NCBI GenBank assembly: GCA_020350845.1
Contig: CP070725.1
Span: 703,949-720,686, forward strand
From: Candidatus Bipolaricaulota bacterium
GTDB taxonomy: Bacteria > Bipolaricaulota > Bipolaricaulia > UBA7950 > UBA9294
DNA length: 16,738 bases
Reading direction: 5' to 3'
The translations under genes were made by a program, and so were the position numbers. Positions 1 through 6,760 of this stretch are shown here, piece by piece; position 1 is the first letter of the stretch, and each line of letters begins with the position of its first letter. The notes under the pieces are model-generated. The model saw nothing but the letters and a program-made list of their open reading frames with translations, did no database searches and had not been told where the DNA came from.

Positions 1-251
1 AGGAGCTCCGAGGAGAGCGGCCCGAGGCAGACACAGCCGACGATGAGAGGGCCGGCGAGGGCACCCCGCCCGGCTTCGTCGAAGCCGGCGATCCGGGGGA
101 GACGGTGGCAGACGTCGTTCCGCAGTGGCGGATGCGCGATCGCCCGATCTTCAGGAACTGCCCGGTTCCAGGCGTCGAGATCGAACTGCAGCAGCCGTCG
201 CAGCCGCGTCCGCTCGCCCTCGGGGAGGGAGGACGCCGCGGTGGCGCTCAA
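1..251 (-). CDS. rnhB: Ribonuclease HII, N-terminal part (cut by window edge)
   Basis: RNase HII cleaves the RNA strand of RNA-DNA hybrids and removes single ribonucleotides from DNA in the cytoplasm. The visible 83 codons contain RIAGFDEAGRGALAGP at residues 53-68. This is the hallmark first motif of the family, with the first two catalytic acids (here D58 and E59); the remaining acidic residues lie beyond the window. I chose a TTG start at 249-251 because its TTGA overlaps the lepB stop codon, I found no ATG or GTG just upstream in frame, and the reading frame is open from there. This leaves about 52 residues before the catalytic motif. Some family members carry such an N-terminal extension, while others start only about 10 residues before the motif. 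The position directly after lepB in the rplS-lepB-rnhB order is common in bacteria. Identity is firm; the start is inferred. Confidence 0.9.
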   Translation of the reverse strand, partial: MSATAASSLPEGERTRLRRLLQFDLDAWNRAVPEDRAIAHPPLRNDVCHRLPRIAGFDEAGRGALAGPLIVGCVCLGPLSSEL

Positions 252-1144
252 GGCGCCGAGCCGAAGTAGCCGTTCATCGCGCCGAACCGGGAGAGCGGCC
301 AGACGCGGAGATACGGCTCACCGATGAAGTCGCGCTCGTCGGCGAATCCCCAGTAGCGCGAGTCGAGGGAGTCGCTCGAATTGTCTCCGAGGACGAACCA
401 CTTCCCCTCGGGAACCAGCGTCGGGACGACGCCGTAGCGCATGCGCGCATCGTTGCTCACGGTGTACTCGCGGTCGAAGCGCGGCCCTTCCAGCCGTTCG
501 CCGTCCACGTAGACGCCGCCGCCGCGGATCTGCACCGTCTGCCCGCCGACCGCGATCAGGCGCTTCACGTAGCGCAGCCGCTTCTCGCTCGTGGTGAGCC
601 CGAACGGCCCGAGCGAGTCCATCGCGGGCGTGGTCGGTCCGAGGCTGAACGTGCGATGGGCGTACTGGCCGCCGTCGGTCTTCTGCAGGGCGATCAGGTA
701 GACGTGCGTCTCCTCGGGGAGGGTCGCCACGATCCCCTCGCCGCCGTCGGCGACGGGGATCTGGTTGATGAACTTGATCCGCGTCCCGGGAGTGATCCCC
801 GCCACGTCGGCAGGGGACCCGGGGACGACCGAGCGCACCGCCAGCGCGTCGGTGTGATAGAAGACCACGATGTCGCCCGGCTTCGGATCGCGGAAGTAGT
901 ACGAGATGCGATCCACGAAGAACGAGTCGCGGGGATCGATCGTGGGGATCATCGAGCCTGTGGGAACGTGCATGCGCACGGTGACGAACGTCATCACCAG
1001 CGCTGCGAGCGCGCCCGCGACGACGAGCACCTCGACCCACTCGAGGACCTCGGAGGCGACCCGCCCCGGGTTCCAGCCCCATCGACGAACGAGCCTGACG
1101 ATCAGTGCGGGCCTGCGCTCCCGCCGGCGGCGGCGACGGAACAT
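248..1144 (-). CDS. lepB: Signal peptidase I with an internal PDZ-like insertion
   Basis: This membrane serine protease (S26 family) removes signal peptides from exported proteins on the outer face of the inner membrane. A basic N-terminus (residues 1-28) precedes one membrane helix at about 35-56. The nucleophile is S64 in PTGSMIPTI, and the general base is K194 in YVKRLIAVGG. The conserved GDNSSDSLDSRYWGF block lies at 253-267. In simple enzymes the Ser-Lys distance is about 40-55 residues; here it is 130. The extra segment, about residues 101-165, reads like a PDZ domain: VVPGSPADVAGITPG followed by RIKFINQIPV and a VYLIALQK strand. The start ATG shares one base with the rplS stop (TGATG), which suggests translational coupling. 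The protein is 298 residues, and all catalytic residues are present. The family is certain; the PDZ assignment rests on motif reading only. Confidence 0.95.
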   Translation of the reverse strand: MFRRRRRRERRPALIVRLVRRWGWNPGRVASEVLEWVEVLVVAGALAALVMTFVTVRMHVPTGSMIPTIDPRDSFFVDRISYYFRDPKPGDIVVFYHTDALAVRSVVPGSPADVAGITPGTRIKFINQIPVADGGEGIVATLPEETHVYLIALQKTDGGQYAHRTFSLGPTTPAMDSLGPFGLTTSEKRLRYVKRLIAVGGQTVQIRGGGVYVDGERLEGPRFDREYTVSNDARMRYGVVPTLVPEGKWFVLGDNSSDSLDSRYWGFADERDFIGEPYLRVWPLSRFGAMNGYFGSAP

Positions 1145-1467
1145 CAGCGAATGCGCCGCAGTCGCCGCAGGTAGTACGGCCGCGCCTGCCGGCTGCGGTT
1201 CCCCTTCACCCGCTCGATGCGCTCGATCTTCGGCGAGTGCACCGGGTACGTCTTCTCGACGCCGATCCCCGAGGAGATCTTGCGCACGGTCATCATCTCG
1301 CGCGATCCACCGCCGCTGCGCCTGAGCACGATCCCCTCGAACACCTGGGTGCGTTCCTTGGCTCCCTCACTCACCCGCTCGTGAACGCGCACGATGTCAC
1401 CGGGCGAGAACGGCTCGTCCCGTTCCTTCAGGAACTCCTGCTCTACAGACCGCAGGATGTCGTCCAT
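1144..1467 (-). CDS. rplS: 50S ribosomal protein L19
   Basis: L19 sits at the interface of the 30S and 50S subunits. The 107-residue product has the family pattern: FSPGDIVRVHERVSEG at 20-35, then RTQVFEGIVLRRSGGG, a VRKISSGIGVEKTYP stretch and VHSPKIERIERVKGN. The C-terminus is arginine-rich (YYLRRLRRIR) and slightly shorter than in E. coli L19 (115 residues). The start is well supported by an AGGAGG ribosome-binding site five bases upstream. That site overlaps the stop codon region of the preceding methyltransferase gene, so ribosomes ending there could re-initiate. The placement after trmD is the classical rpsP-trmD-rplS ribosomal operon order. Confidence 0.97.
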   Translation of the reverse strand: MDDILRSVEQEFLKERDEPFSPGDIVRVHERVSEGAKERTQVFEGIVLRRSGGGSREMMTVRKISSGIGVEKTYPVHSPKIERIERVKGNRSRQARPYYLRRLRRIR

Positions 1468-1472
1468 ACGCT

Positions 1473-1478
1473 CCTCCT
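1473..1478 (-). promoter_or_regulatory. Ribosome-binding site of rplS
   Basis: AGGAGG on the minus strand, five bases before the rplS ATG. It fixes the L19 start. It overlaps the TAG stop (1477-1479) of the upstream methyltransferase gene, so the two genes are likely translated in sequence by coupled ribosomes. Confidence 0.8.
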
Positions 1479-2040
1479 AGCGCGTTCCCGCGAGGCGATC
1501 GAGAATGATCGCCACGGCCGCGCGCACCGACAGGTGATTGAAATCACCCACGCCGTCAATCGGCGGGAGCAGGGCATCGCAGGTTTCGATGAGCTCTTCC
1601 GTCATGCCCCAGCCGGTCCCGAAGAGAACGAGAACCGGCTCCGTCTCCGATTGCAGCCTCTTCCTCAGATCCTCGTAGCCGAGCAACGGCTCCCCGCGAT
1701 GTTGCGCGGAGGTGGCGACGAGGAACGGCTCCTCGCCCTCGGCTTCGCGGATCCATTCTACCACCTGCTCCAGATCCGATGCCACTGTGACGATCTCCAG
1801 CGCGTCGCCACGGCGGCTCGCCTCCATCGCACGCTCACCCTCCGTCCAGAAGCCGCGAATCCTCCATGCGATCTCCTGTTGCGTGGGCAGCGGCGTGACC
1901 ACGAAGTAGCGGGCGACGCCGTAGGTGCGCGCCGACCGCGCGATGTCGTGCACGTCCACCGAGGTCATCGCGGTGGCCACGACCGCGCCGCGGCGATTCC
2001 GCATGGGGAAGTGCAGCAGACCGATGTAGAGGTTACCCAT
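1477..2040 (-). CDS. TM1570-type SPOUT RNA methyltransferase, target unknown
   Basis: The predicted protein (187 residues) matches the SPOUT-fold family typified by Thermotoga maritima TM1570 (Pfam Methyltrn_RNA_4), which is usually encoded next to trmD. Supporting motifs are MGNLYIGLLHFPMRN at the N-terminus, a TSVDVHDIARSARTYGV block near residue 26, and the C-terminal run VLVLFGTGWGMTEE then GDFNHLSVRAAVAIILDRL. That C-terminal part forms the trefoil-knot SAM site in this superfamily. The substrate of the family is not established to my knowledge; rRNA or tRNA is likely from fold and context. I prefer the ATG at 2038-2040, which overlaps the trmD stop by eight bases and matches the expected N-terminus. 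A TTG at 2056-2058 would add six residues. The stop abuts the rplS ribosome-binding site. Family assignment is strong; function is inferred. Confidence 0.85.
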   Translation of the reverse strand: MGNLYIGLLHFPMRNRRGAVVATAMTSVDVHDIARSARTYGVARYFVVTPLPTQQEIAWRIRGFWTEGERAMEASRRGDALEIVTVASDLEQVVEWIREAEGEEPFLVATSAQHRGEPLLGYEDLRKRLQSETEPVLVLFGTGWGMTEELIETCDALLPPIDGVGDFNHLSVRAAVAIILDRLAGTR

Positions 2041-2737
2041 CGTCCCGGGAAGGATCAACGCGCAGGCCGAGCAGATCCGGCCGGTTGCGGACCGTCTTCT
2101 CCCACGCCCAGCGCTCCCGCGCGCGCTCGATGCGCTCGTGATCGCCGCTCAGAAGGACATCGGGCACATCGTGCCCGCGGAAGCTCTGCGGGCGCGTGTA
2201 CTGCGGGGCTCCGAGGGCGCGCCGCTCGTAGAACGAATCGCCGGCGACCGATTGGTACTGCCCGACGACTCCGGGGACCATCCGCGCCGTCGCCTCGACG
2301 ATCACCGCCGCGGCCGCCTCGCCGCCGGCGAGGACGTAGTCCCCGATGGAGATCTCCTCGTCGATGAAGTGCACGATCCGTTCGTCGACCCCCTGGTAGC
2401 GTCCGCACAGCAGGACCAGCTGATCGAGCGTCGCCCACTGCCCCGCGTCCTCCTGGCGGAAGGTCCGCCCTTGCGGGGAGAGGAGGACGACCCGCCGCTC
2501 GCCCGTCGGCAAGCGGACGGCCTCGATCGCACGCACGAGCGGCTCGATCATCATCACCATCCCCGGTCCCCCGCCGTAGGCGCGGTCGTCGACGACTCGA
2601 TGGGGGTCGTCGGTGAAGGATCGAAGATCGTGCGTGTGGAGCTCGAAGCGCCCGTCCGCCCGCGCCTGGCCGATCACACCGACGGAGAGCAGCGAGTCAA
2701 GACTCTCGGGGAAGACGGTGACCACATCCACGCGCAT
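2033..2737 (-). CDS. trmD: tRNA (guanine-N1-)-methyltransferase
   Basis: TrmD makes m1G37 next to the anticodon of tRNAs for Leu, Pro and Arg and so guards against +1 frameshifting. It acts as a dimer with a trefoil-knot SAM site. The 234-residue protein starts MRVDVVTVFPE and contains DDRAYGGGPGMVM (51-63), LLCGRYQGVDERI (109-121), EISIGDYVLAGGE (128-140) and GAPQYTRP (176-183). The counterparts of the known catalytic Arg and Asp are R152 (TARM) and D167 (GDSF). The segment after GGE reads AAAAVIVEATARMVPGV, whereas most TrmD proteins have a variant of LPAMVLIDAVARLLPGV, so it is mildly divergent. The start codon lies only six bases after the khpA stop. rimM, which usually sits between them, is missing. 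Confidence 0.97.
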   Translation of the reverse strand: MRVDVVTVFPESLDSLLSVGVIGQARADGRFELHTHDLRSFTDDPHRVVDDRAYGGGPGMVMMIEPLVRAIEAVRLPTGERRVVLLSPQGRTFRQEDAGQWATLDQLVLLCGRYQGVDERIVHFIDEEISIGDYVLAGGEAAAAVIVEATARMVPGVVGQYQSVAGDSFYERRALGAPQYTRPQSFRGHDVPDVLLSGDHERIERARERWAWEKTVRNRPDLLGLRVDPSRDDG

Positions 2738-2743
2738 CTCGGC

Positions 2744-2977
2744 TCAGTCGACGATCTCGATCACGACCTCACGATCGATCTGGGCCGCCGCCCCCTCGAG
2801 GAACGCGCGCAGCGCGGCGATCGTCCGGCCCCCTCTTCCGAGCACGCGTCCGCGGTCCTCGCGGGTCACGTGAAGGAAGAAGATGTCGACGCGCTCGGTC
2901 TCGATCCGATCGACCTTGAGCTGATCCGGCTGGTCCACGAGCGACGCCACGAGGAATCGGCACAGCCGATAGAGCAC
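2744..2977 (-). CDS. khpA: KH-domain RNA-binding protein KhpA
   Basis: This small (77 residues) single-KH-domain protein binds RNA. KhpA/YlqC homologues are usually encoded right after rpsP, and in Gram-positive bacteria they work with KhpB in post-transcriptional control and cell elongation. The GxxG loop is GRGG at residues 47-50 within DRGRVLGRGGRTIAALR, followed by the helix leading to FLEGAA. It ends VVIEIVD, a typical terminal strand. The start is GTG, sharing one base with the rpsP stop (TAGTG), so translation is probably coupled to S16. Length and context match the family. A role in this organism is not shown by the sequence beyond RNA binding. Confidence 0.9.
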   Translation of the reverse strand: MLYRLCRFLVASLVDQPDQLKVDRIETERVDIFFLHVTREDRGRVLGRGGRTIAALRAFLEGAAAQIDREVVIEIVD

Positions 2978-3591
2978 TACTCCTCCTTGGGCTCGTCCTC
3001 GTCCCCGGAGGCATCCCCGTCGTCGTCCTCGTCGTCGGCCTCCGCGGGCTCTTCCTCTTCCTCGGTATCAGCGTCTTCGTCGGCCTCCGCAGACTCGTCC
3101 TCTTCCTCGACTTCGGCCTCTTCGTCGGCCTCGGGCTCGGCGTCCTCGGCGGCAGGCTCGTCGGACGCCTCGGGAGTGCTCTCCTCGGCCTCTGCCGGCT
3201 CCCCCTCGGGAGCGGCAGGCGGTGCGACGTCGCCCTCCTCGTCCGCAGCGGCCGCCGGCTCCGGCGCCTTCTTCGCCTTCGGCTTCGTCTTCTTCGGCGG
3301 CTCGGGCACGGCACCGGCGCCCGGCCCGTACTTCGACTCGGCCCACGCGGCCATGACGCCCGCCTTGGAGAGGATGTCACGCGCCGCCTTGGTCGCCTTG
3401 GCGCCTTCACCGAGCCACTTCAGCGCCTCCTCGCGATCGACCTCGAACGTCACCGGATTCGTCTTCGGATCGTAGTGACCGAGATCGGCAACGACCTTTG
3501 CGTCGCGCGGCTTGCGCCCGTCGAGAACCACGATGCGATAGGCCGCCTGTCCCCTGCGTCCAACCTTCTTCAATCGGATCTTCGCTGCCAT
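2977..3591 (-). CDS. rpsP: 30S ribosomal protein S16 with long acidic C-terminal tail
   Basis: S16 is a primary binder of 16S rRNA in 30S assembly. The core is unmistakable: MAAKIRLKKVGRRGQAAYRI, then DLGHYDPKTNP at 36-46 and ALKWLGEGAKAT at 56-67. The family is normally about 80-100 residues; this product has 204. After about residue 90 comes a Pro-Lys patch (PKKTKPKAKK), then a tail in which I count 50 Asp or Glu among the last 94 residues. Within it, residues 153-197 form three imperfect 15-residue repeats. The frame is continuous to the TAG stop and khpA starts on that stop, so the tail is part of the gene and not a frameshift artefact. A GGTGAAGGA ribosome-binding site lies just before the ATG. 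The tail's role is unknown. It may affect assembly, solubility or partner binding. Confidence 0.95.
   Translation of the reverse strand: MAAKIRLKKVGRRGQAAYRIVVLDGRKPRDAKVVADLGHYDPKTNPVTFEVDREEALKWLGEGAKATKAARDILSKAGVMAAWAESKYGPGAGAVPEPPKKTKPKAKKAPEPAAAADEEGDVAPPAAPEGEPAEAEESTPEASDEPAAEDAEPEADEEAEVEEEDESAEADEDADTEEEEEPAEADDEDDDGDASGDEDEPKEE
3001..3135 (-). repeat. Three imperfect 45-bp tandem repeats coding the S16 acidic tail
   Basis: On the minus strand this stretch encodes three consecutive 15-residue units: PEADEEAEVEEEDES, AEADEDADTEEEEEP and AEADDEDDDGDASGD. The plus strand shows the same low complexity as repeated TCGTCGGCCTC and CTCTTCCTC words. This pattern suggests growth by slippage or unequal exchange followed by divergence. 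Repeat copy number may differ between strains. Confidence 0.65.
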
Positions 3592-3636
3592 TCCTTCACC
3601 TCGTTGGTTTGCCTCGGGCTTCCGCTGCGTGCGCGA

Positions 3637-4959
3637 TCACACACCAGGCAGATCGAACGGAAGCGTGCCTTTGCGGTGCCGCCCGCCAAGCTGGCGAAAC
3701 GCGCGCCTGGCATCATCGAACTGCGATAGGAGGCGGTTGACATCTCGCACGCGCGTCCCACTGCCCCGAGCGATGCGTTTCTTGCGGCTTCCCCCGATTA
3801 TAGACGGGTTGAGACGCTCTTCCACCGTCATTGCACGGAGGATCGCCAGCGCGTGGCCCACGTCGCGCTCGTCCACCTCGCTCGCGACCGGCCGCTTGCG
3901 TCCCAGAGGGAGCCGCTCGAGAACCTGGGACAGCGGGCCCAGCTTGCTCATCTCCTCCATCTGCTCGAGGAAGTCCTGCAGGGTAAGACGCTGCGTGGCG
4001 ATGTGCTCGGCGACGCGCTTCGCGCGCTCCTCGTCGATCGCGCCCTCCGCCTGCTCGATGAGCGTGAGCACGTCTCCCATTCCGAGGATCCGCGAGGCCA
4101 TGCGCTCGGGGTGAAACGGCTCGAGCTGATCGGTCTTCTCGCCGACGCCGACGAATTTGATCGGCGTCCCGGTGACGGCAAGGACCGAGAGCGCCGCGCC
4201 GCCGCGGGCGTCGCCGTCGAGCTTCGTCAGGATCACGCCGGTCACGCCGATGCGCTCGACGAACGAGGACGCCACGTTCACCGCGTCCTGACCGCTCATC
4301 GCATCGACCACGAGAAGCGACTCGTCGGGCGCCGCCGCGACGGCGATCGCCTCCAGCTCGGCCATCATCGTCTCGTCGATCTGCTGGCGGCCGGCCGTGT
4401 CCACGAGCACGACATCGCGCGCATGGCTCTTGGCCCACGCCTTCGCCGCCGGGGGCACGTCGCCCGGAGTCAACGAGCCGTCGTGGAAGACGGGGACGCC
4501 GATCGCCTCGCCGAGGACCTGCAGCTGCTCGGCCGCCGCCGGTCGGTGAACGTCGGTCGTGGTGAGGACCGGACGTCGACCGCCCGAGGTCAGTTGGACC
4601 GCGAGCTTGGCCACCGAGGTCGTCTTCCCGGAGCCCTGGAGGCCGATGAACAGGATCGCCGCCGGGCGGCCGTGGAGGTCGAGTGCGGCGCGGCTTCCGC
4701 CCATCAGCGCAGTGAGCTCGTCGCGGACGACGCGCACGACGTTCTGCCCGGGATTGAGGCCGCCGAGGATCTCCGCGCTCTGCGCACGGGCTCGGATGCG
4801 CTCCACCAGGTCGCGGACGACCTTGTAGTTGACGTCCGCCTCGAGCAGCGCGAGGCGGATCTCGCGCAGCGACTCGGCGAGCTCCTTCTCGCCAATCGTC
4901 CCCGCGCCCCGCAGCCGACGGAAGACGTCCCCGAGCCGGCCGGAGAGGCTGTCAAACAT
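3637..4959 (-). CDS. ffh: Signal recognition particle GTPase Ffh
   Basis: Ffh binds 4.5S RNA and nascent hydrophobic signal sequences and docks with FtsY to deliver ribosomes to the membrane. The 440-residue product has the N domain (1-85), G1 loop GLQGSGKTT (106-114), DVHRPAA (136-142), DTAGRQ (187-192), TKLDGDARGG (245-254) and the closing GVGEKTDQLEPFHPERM. The M domain follows from about 295, with the RNA-binding SRKKRIARGSGTRVRDVNRLL at 391-411. The M domain has few methionines: I count only M334, M337 and M377 after residue 300. The usual Met-rich C-terminus is replaced by ARRAFRQLGGRHRKG. The start was set at the ATG of MFDSL, which has an AGGAGG site five bases upstream; the frame extends 30 codons further but with non-homologous sequence. 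It overlaps the accC end by eight bases. Confidence 0.97.
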   Translation of the reverse strand: MFDSLSGRLGDVFRRLRGAGTIGEKELAESLREIRLALLEADVNYKVVRDLVERIRARAQSAEILGGLNPGQNVVRVVRDELTALMGGSRAALDLHGRPAAILFIGLQGSGKTTSVAKLAVQLTSGGRRPVLTTTDVHRPAAAEQLQVLGEAIGVPVFHDGSLTPGDVPPAAKAWAKSHARDVVLVDTAGRQQIDETMMAELEAIAVAAAPDESLLVVDAMSGQDAVNVASSFVERIGVTGVILTKLDGDARGGAALSVLAVTGTPIKFVGVGEKTDQLEPFHPERMASRILGMGDVLTLIEQAEGAIDEERAKRVAEHIATQRLTLQDFLEQMEEMSKLGPLSQVLERLPLGRKRPVASEVDERDVGHALAILRAMTVEERLNPSIIGGSRKKRIARGSGTRVRDVNRLLSQFDDARRAFRQLGGRHRKGTLPFDLPGV

Positions 4960-6340
4960 CCGATCCTCCTCCCCGCCCGTTCTCCGCGGCGGACGCCGCC
5001 TGCTCGTCGAGGAGCTCCTCCACGAAGCCCGTGCCCACGCGCCCCGCACGGAACGTGGGATGCGAAATCACCTGCTGTGCGACGCGGACGGTGGTGGCGA
5101 CGCCACGCACGCGAAACCGCTCGAGAGCGGTGTACATCCGGATGCGTGCCTCCTCGCGATCGTGTCCCCAGGCGATGATCTTGGCGATCAAGGAGTCGTA
5201 GTGCGGTGACACCACCATGCCGTCATACAAGCAGGCGTCGACGCGAACGCCGAAGCCGGTGGGGAGCTCGTCGAGCGCGATGCGCCCGCACGAAGGGATG
5301 AACCCGCGCTCCGGGTCCTCGGCGTTGATGCGACACTCGATCGCGTGGCCCCTGATCTCGATCTCCTCCTGAACGAGGGGCTCGGAATCCCCGGCGGCAA
5401 GACGGATTTGCTCCTTGATCAGGTTCACGCCGGTCACCATCTCGCTCACCGGATGCTCGACTTGGATGCGCGCGTTCATCTCGATGAAGTAGAACGCACC
5501 GTCGTCGGCTAGCAGGAACTCCACCGTCCCCGCGCTGCGGTAGCCGACCGCTGCCGCCGTCTGGAGTGCCGCCGCATGGATCGCCGCTCGCGTCTCCTCG
5601 GCGAGCGACGGAGCCGGCGCCTCCTCGACCAGCTTCTGATGCCGCCGCTGGACCGAGCAGTCCCGCTCGCCGAGGTGGACGATGCCTCCGCAGGTGTCGG
5701 CGAGGACCTGGACCTCGATGTGCCGTGGGTTGACGAGCGCCCGCTCCAGATAAAGATCGGGCCGACCGCTCACGAGCACCGCCTCGGAGCGCGCGGCGGC
5801 GATCGCCGCCGGAAGGCCGTCCGCGGACGTGACGACGCGCACGCCTCGTCCCCCGCCCCCGTAGACCGGCTTCACGAGAAGCGGGTAGCCGATCTCCTCC
5901 GCCAGCTCCCTCGGGTCGGACTCCTCGTCCACTCGCCCTCCGGGAAGGACGGGCACGCCCGCGGCGGACACGGCCTCGCGAGCCGCGAGCTTGTCGCCGA
6001 GAAGGCTCATCGTGGCGCTCGTCGGGCCGATGAACGTGAGTCCGTGCTCTTCACAGACCTCGACGAAGTGGGAGTCCTCGGCGAGGAAGCCGTAGCCGGG
6101 ATGGATCGCCTGCGCACCCGAGAGCTCGGCCGCGCTGAGGATCGCCGCCACGCTCAAGTAGCTGCGCGCCGGATCCGCGGGTCCGATGCACAGCGAGCGA
6201 CTGGCAAGCGCGAGGTACGGAAGCCGGGCATCGGCCTGGGAGTGAACGGCAACGGTGTCGAGCGAGAGCTCGCGACAGGCTTCGATGACGCGTAGCGCGA
6301 TCTCCCCTCGATTCGCGATGAGAACGGTGTCGAACGTCAC
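4952..6340 (-). CDS. accC: Acetyl-CoA carboxylase, biotin carboxylase subunit
   Basis: AccC uses ATP and bicarbonate to carboxylate the biotin on AccB, the first half-reaction of malonyl-CoA formation for fatty-acid synthesis. The 462-residue product begins TFDTVLIANRGEIALRVI after the initiator. It has the ATP-grasp glycine loop GGGGRG (161-166), ERDCSVQRRHQKLVEEAP (225-242), FIEMNARIQVEHPVSEM (285-301) and RGHAIECRINAEDP (330-343), so all catalytic blocks are present. One small difference is KPVYGGGGRG, where KAxxGGGGRG is usual. I chose the GTG at 6338-6340: it overlaps the accB stop as GTGA, gives the standard N-terminus and avoids about 43 non-homologous residues. A related biotin carboxylase, such as that of pyruvate carboxylase, is less likely because accB is next door. 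The partners accA and accD are not in the window. Confidence 0.95.
   Translation of the reverse strand: MTFDTVLIANRGEIALRVIEACRELSLDTVAVHSQADARLPYLALASRSLCIGPADPARSYLSVAAILSAAELSGAQAIHPGYGFLAEDSHFVEVCEEHGLTFIGPTSATMSLLGDKLAAREAVSAAGVPVLPGGRVDEESDPRELAEEIGYPLLVKPVYGGGGRGVRVVTSADGLPAAIAAARSEAVLVSGRPDLYLERALVNPRHIEVQVLADTCGGIVHLGERDCSVQRRHQKLVEEAPAPSLAEETRAAIHAAALQTAAAVGYRSAGTVEFLLADDGAFYFIEMNARIQVEHPVSEMVTGVNLIKEQIRLAAGDSEPLVQEEIEIRGHAIECRINAEDPERGFIPSCGRIALDELPTGFGVRVDACLYDGMVVSPHYDSLIAKIIAWGHDREEARIRMYTALERFRVRGVATTVRVAQQVISHPTFRAGRVGTGFVEELLDEQAASAAENGRGGGSDV
4965..4970 (-). promoter_or_regulatory. Ribosome-binding site of ffh
   Basis: AGGAGG on the minus strand, five bases before the ATG at 4957-4959. 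It lies inside the 3' end of accC and decides the ffh start in favour of MFDSL over the longer open frame that reaches 5049. Confidence 0.75.
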
Positions 6341-6750
6341 AGAGCCTCGAAGCGGAACAGCGGTTGGCCGAACTCGACCGAGGCACCGTCTTCGACGAGG
6401 ATCTCCTGTAGGAGCCCCGCACGCTCGGCGGCGATTTCGTTCATCACCTTCATCGCCTCGATCACGCACAGCGTGTCCCCCGCGTTCACGCGGTCCCCCA
6501 CGTCGACGAGGGCGGGATCATCGGGCGCCCGACGCCGGTAGAACGTGCCCACGAGCGGCGCCTCGTGCACAAACTGCCCGTCGGGAAGATCGAGCACGGT
6601 GCCTTCCTCACGGCCGGGCTCGACCCCGAGGGGCGAAGCCGTTGCTTCCTGCCTCACGGTGATCTGCTCGTTGCCTTCGACAACGGTGATCTCCGTCAGG
6701 CGTTCGCGCTTGAGAAGGTCGATGATCTTCTTGAGTGCCTCGAAGTCCAC
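6337..6750 (-). CDS. accB: Biotin carboxyl carrier protein of acetyl-CoA carboxylase
   Basis: AccB carries the biotin that shuttles CO2 from AccC to the carboxyltransferase. The protein has 137 residues when started at the GTG at 6748-6750. The biotinylation motif is CVIEAMKVMNEI, with K101 as the modified lysine, about 35 residues from the C-terminus as usual. The N-terminal DFEALKKIIDLLKRERLTEITV stretch matches the AccB leader helix, and a Pro/Gly-containing linker follows. HEAPLVGTFYRR opens the biotinyl domain. The open frame extends 20 codons upstream, but that sequence is unlike AccB and lies in the promoter region. An AAGGAG site sits at 6761-6766, ten bases before the GTG. The stop overlaps the accC start. 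It is the first gene of the leftward operon. Confidence 0.93.
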   Translation of the reverse strand: MDFEALKKIIDLLKRERLTEITVVEGNEQITVRQEATASPLGVEPGREEGTVLDLPDGQFVHEAPLVGTFYRRRAPDDPALVDVGDRVNAGDTLCVIEAMKVMNEIAAERAGLLQEILVEDGASVEFGQPLFRFEAL

Positions 6751-6760
6751 GGGACACGAT

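Noticed and set aside
125..2367. Plus-strand open frames (125-1174 and 1105-2367) opposite rnhB, lepB, rplS, the SPOUT gene and trmD
   Set aside because: They cross several identified minus-strand genes and are compositionally biased without domain motifs.
3592..3636. 45-base gap between ffh and rpsP considered for a promoter or terminator
   Set aside because: I saw only the rpsP ribosome-binding site. There is no convincing -10/-35 pair and no hairpin followed by a T run.
5045..5049. Longer upstream start for ffh
   Set aside because: The additional 30 codons lie within accC, are Arg/Ser-rich and unlike any Ffh N-terminus. The internal ATG has an ideal ribosome-binding site.
3853..5178. 441-codon plus-strand open frame opposite ffh and the end of accC
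   Set aside because: Antisense shadow of ffh, whose GTPase motifs are unambiguous on the minus strand.
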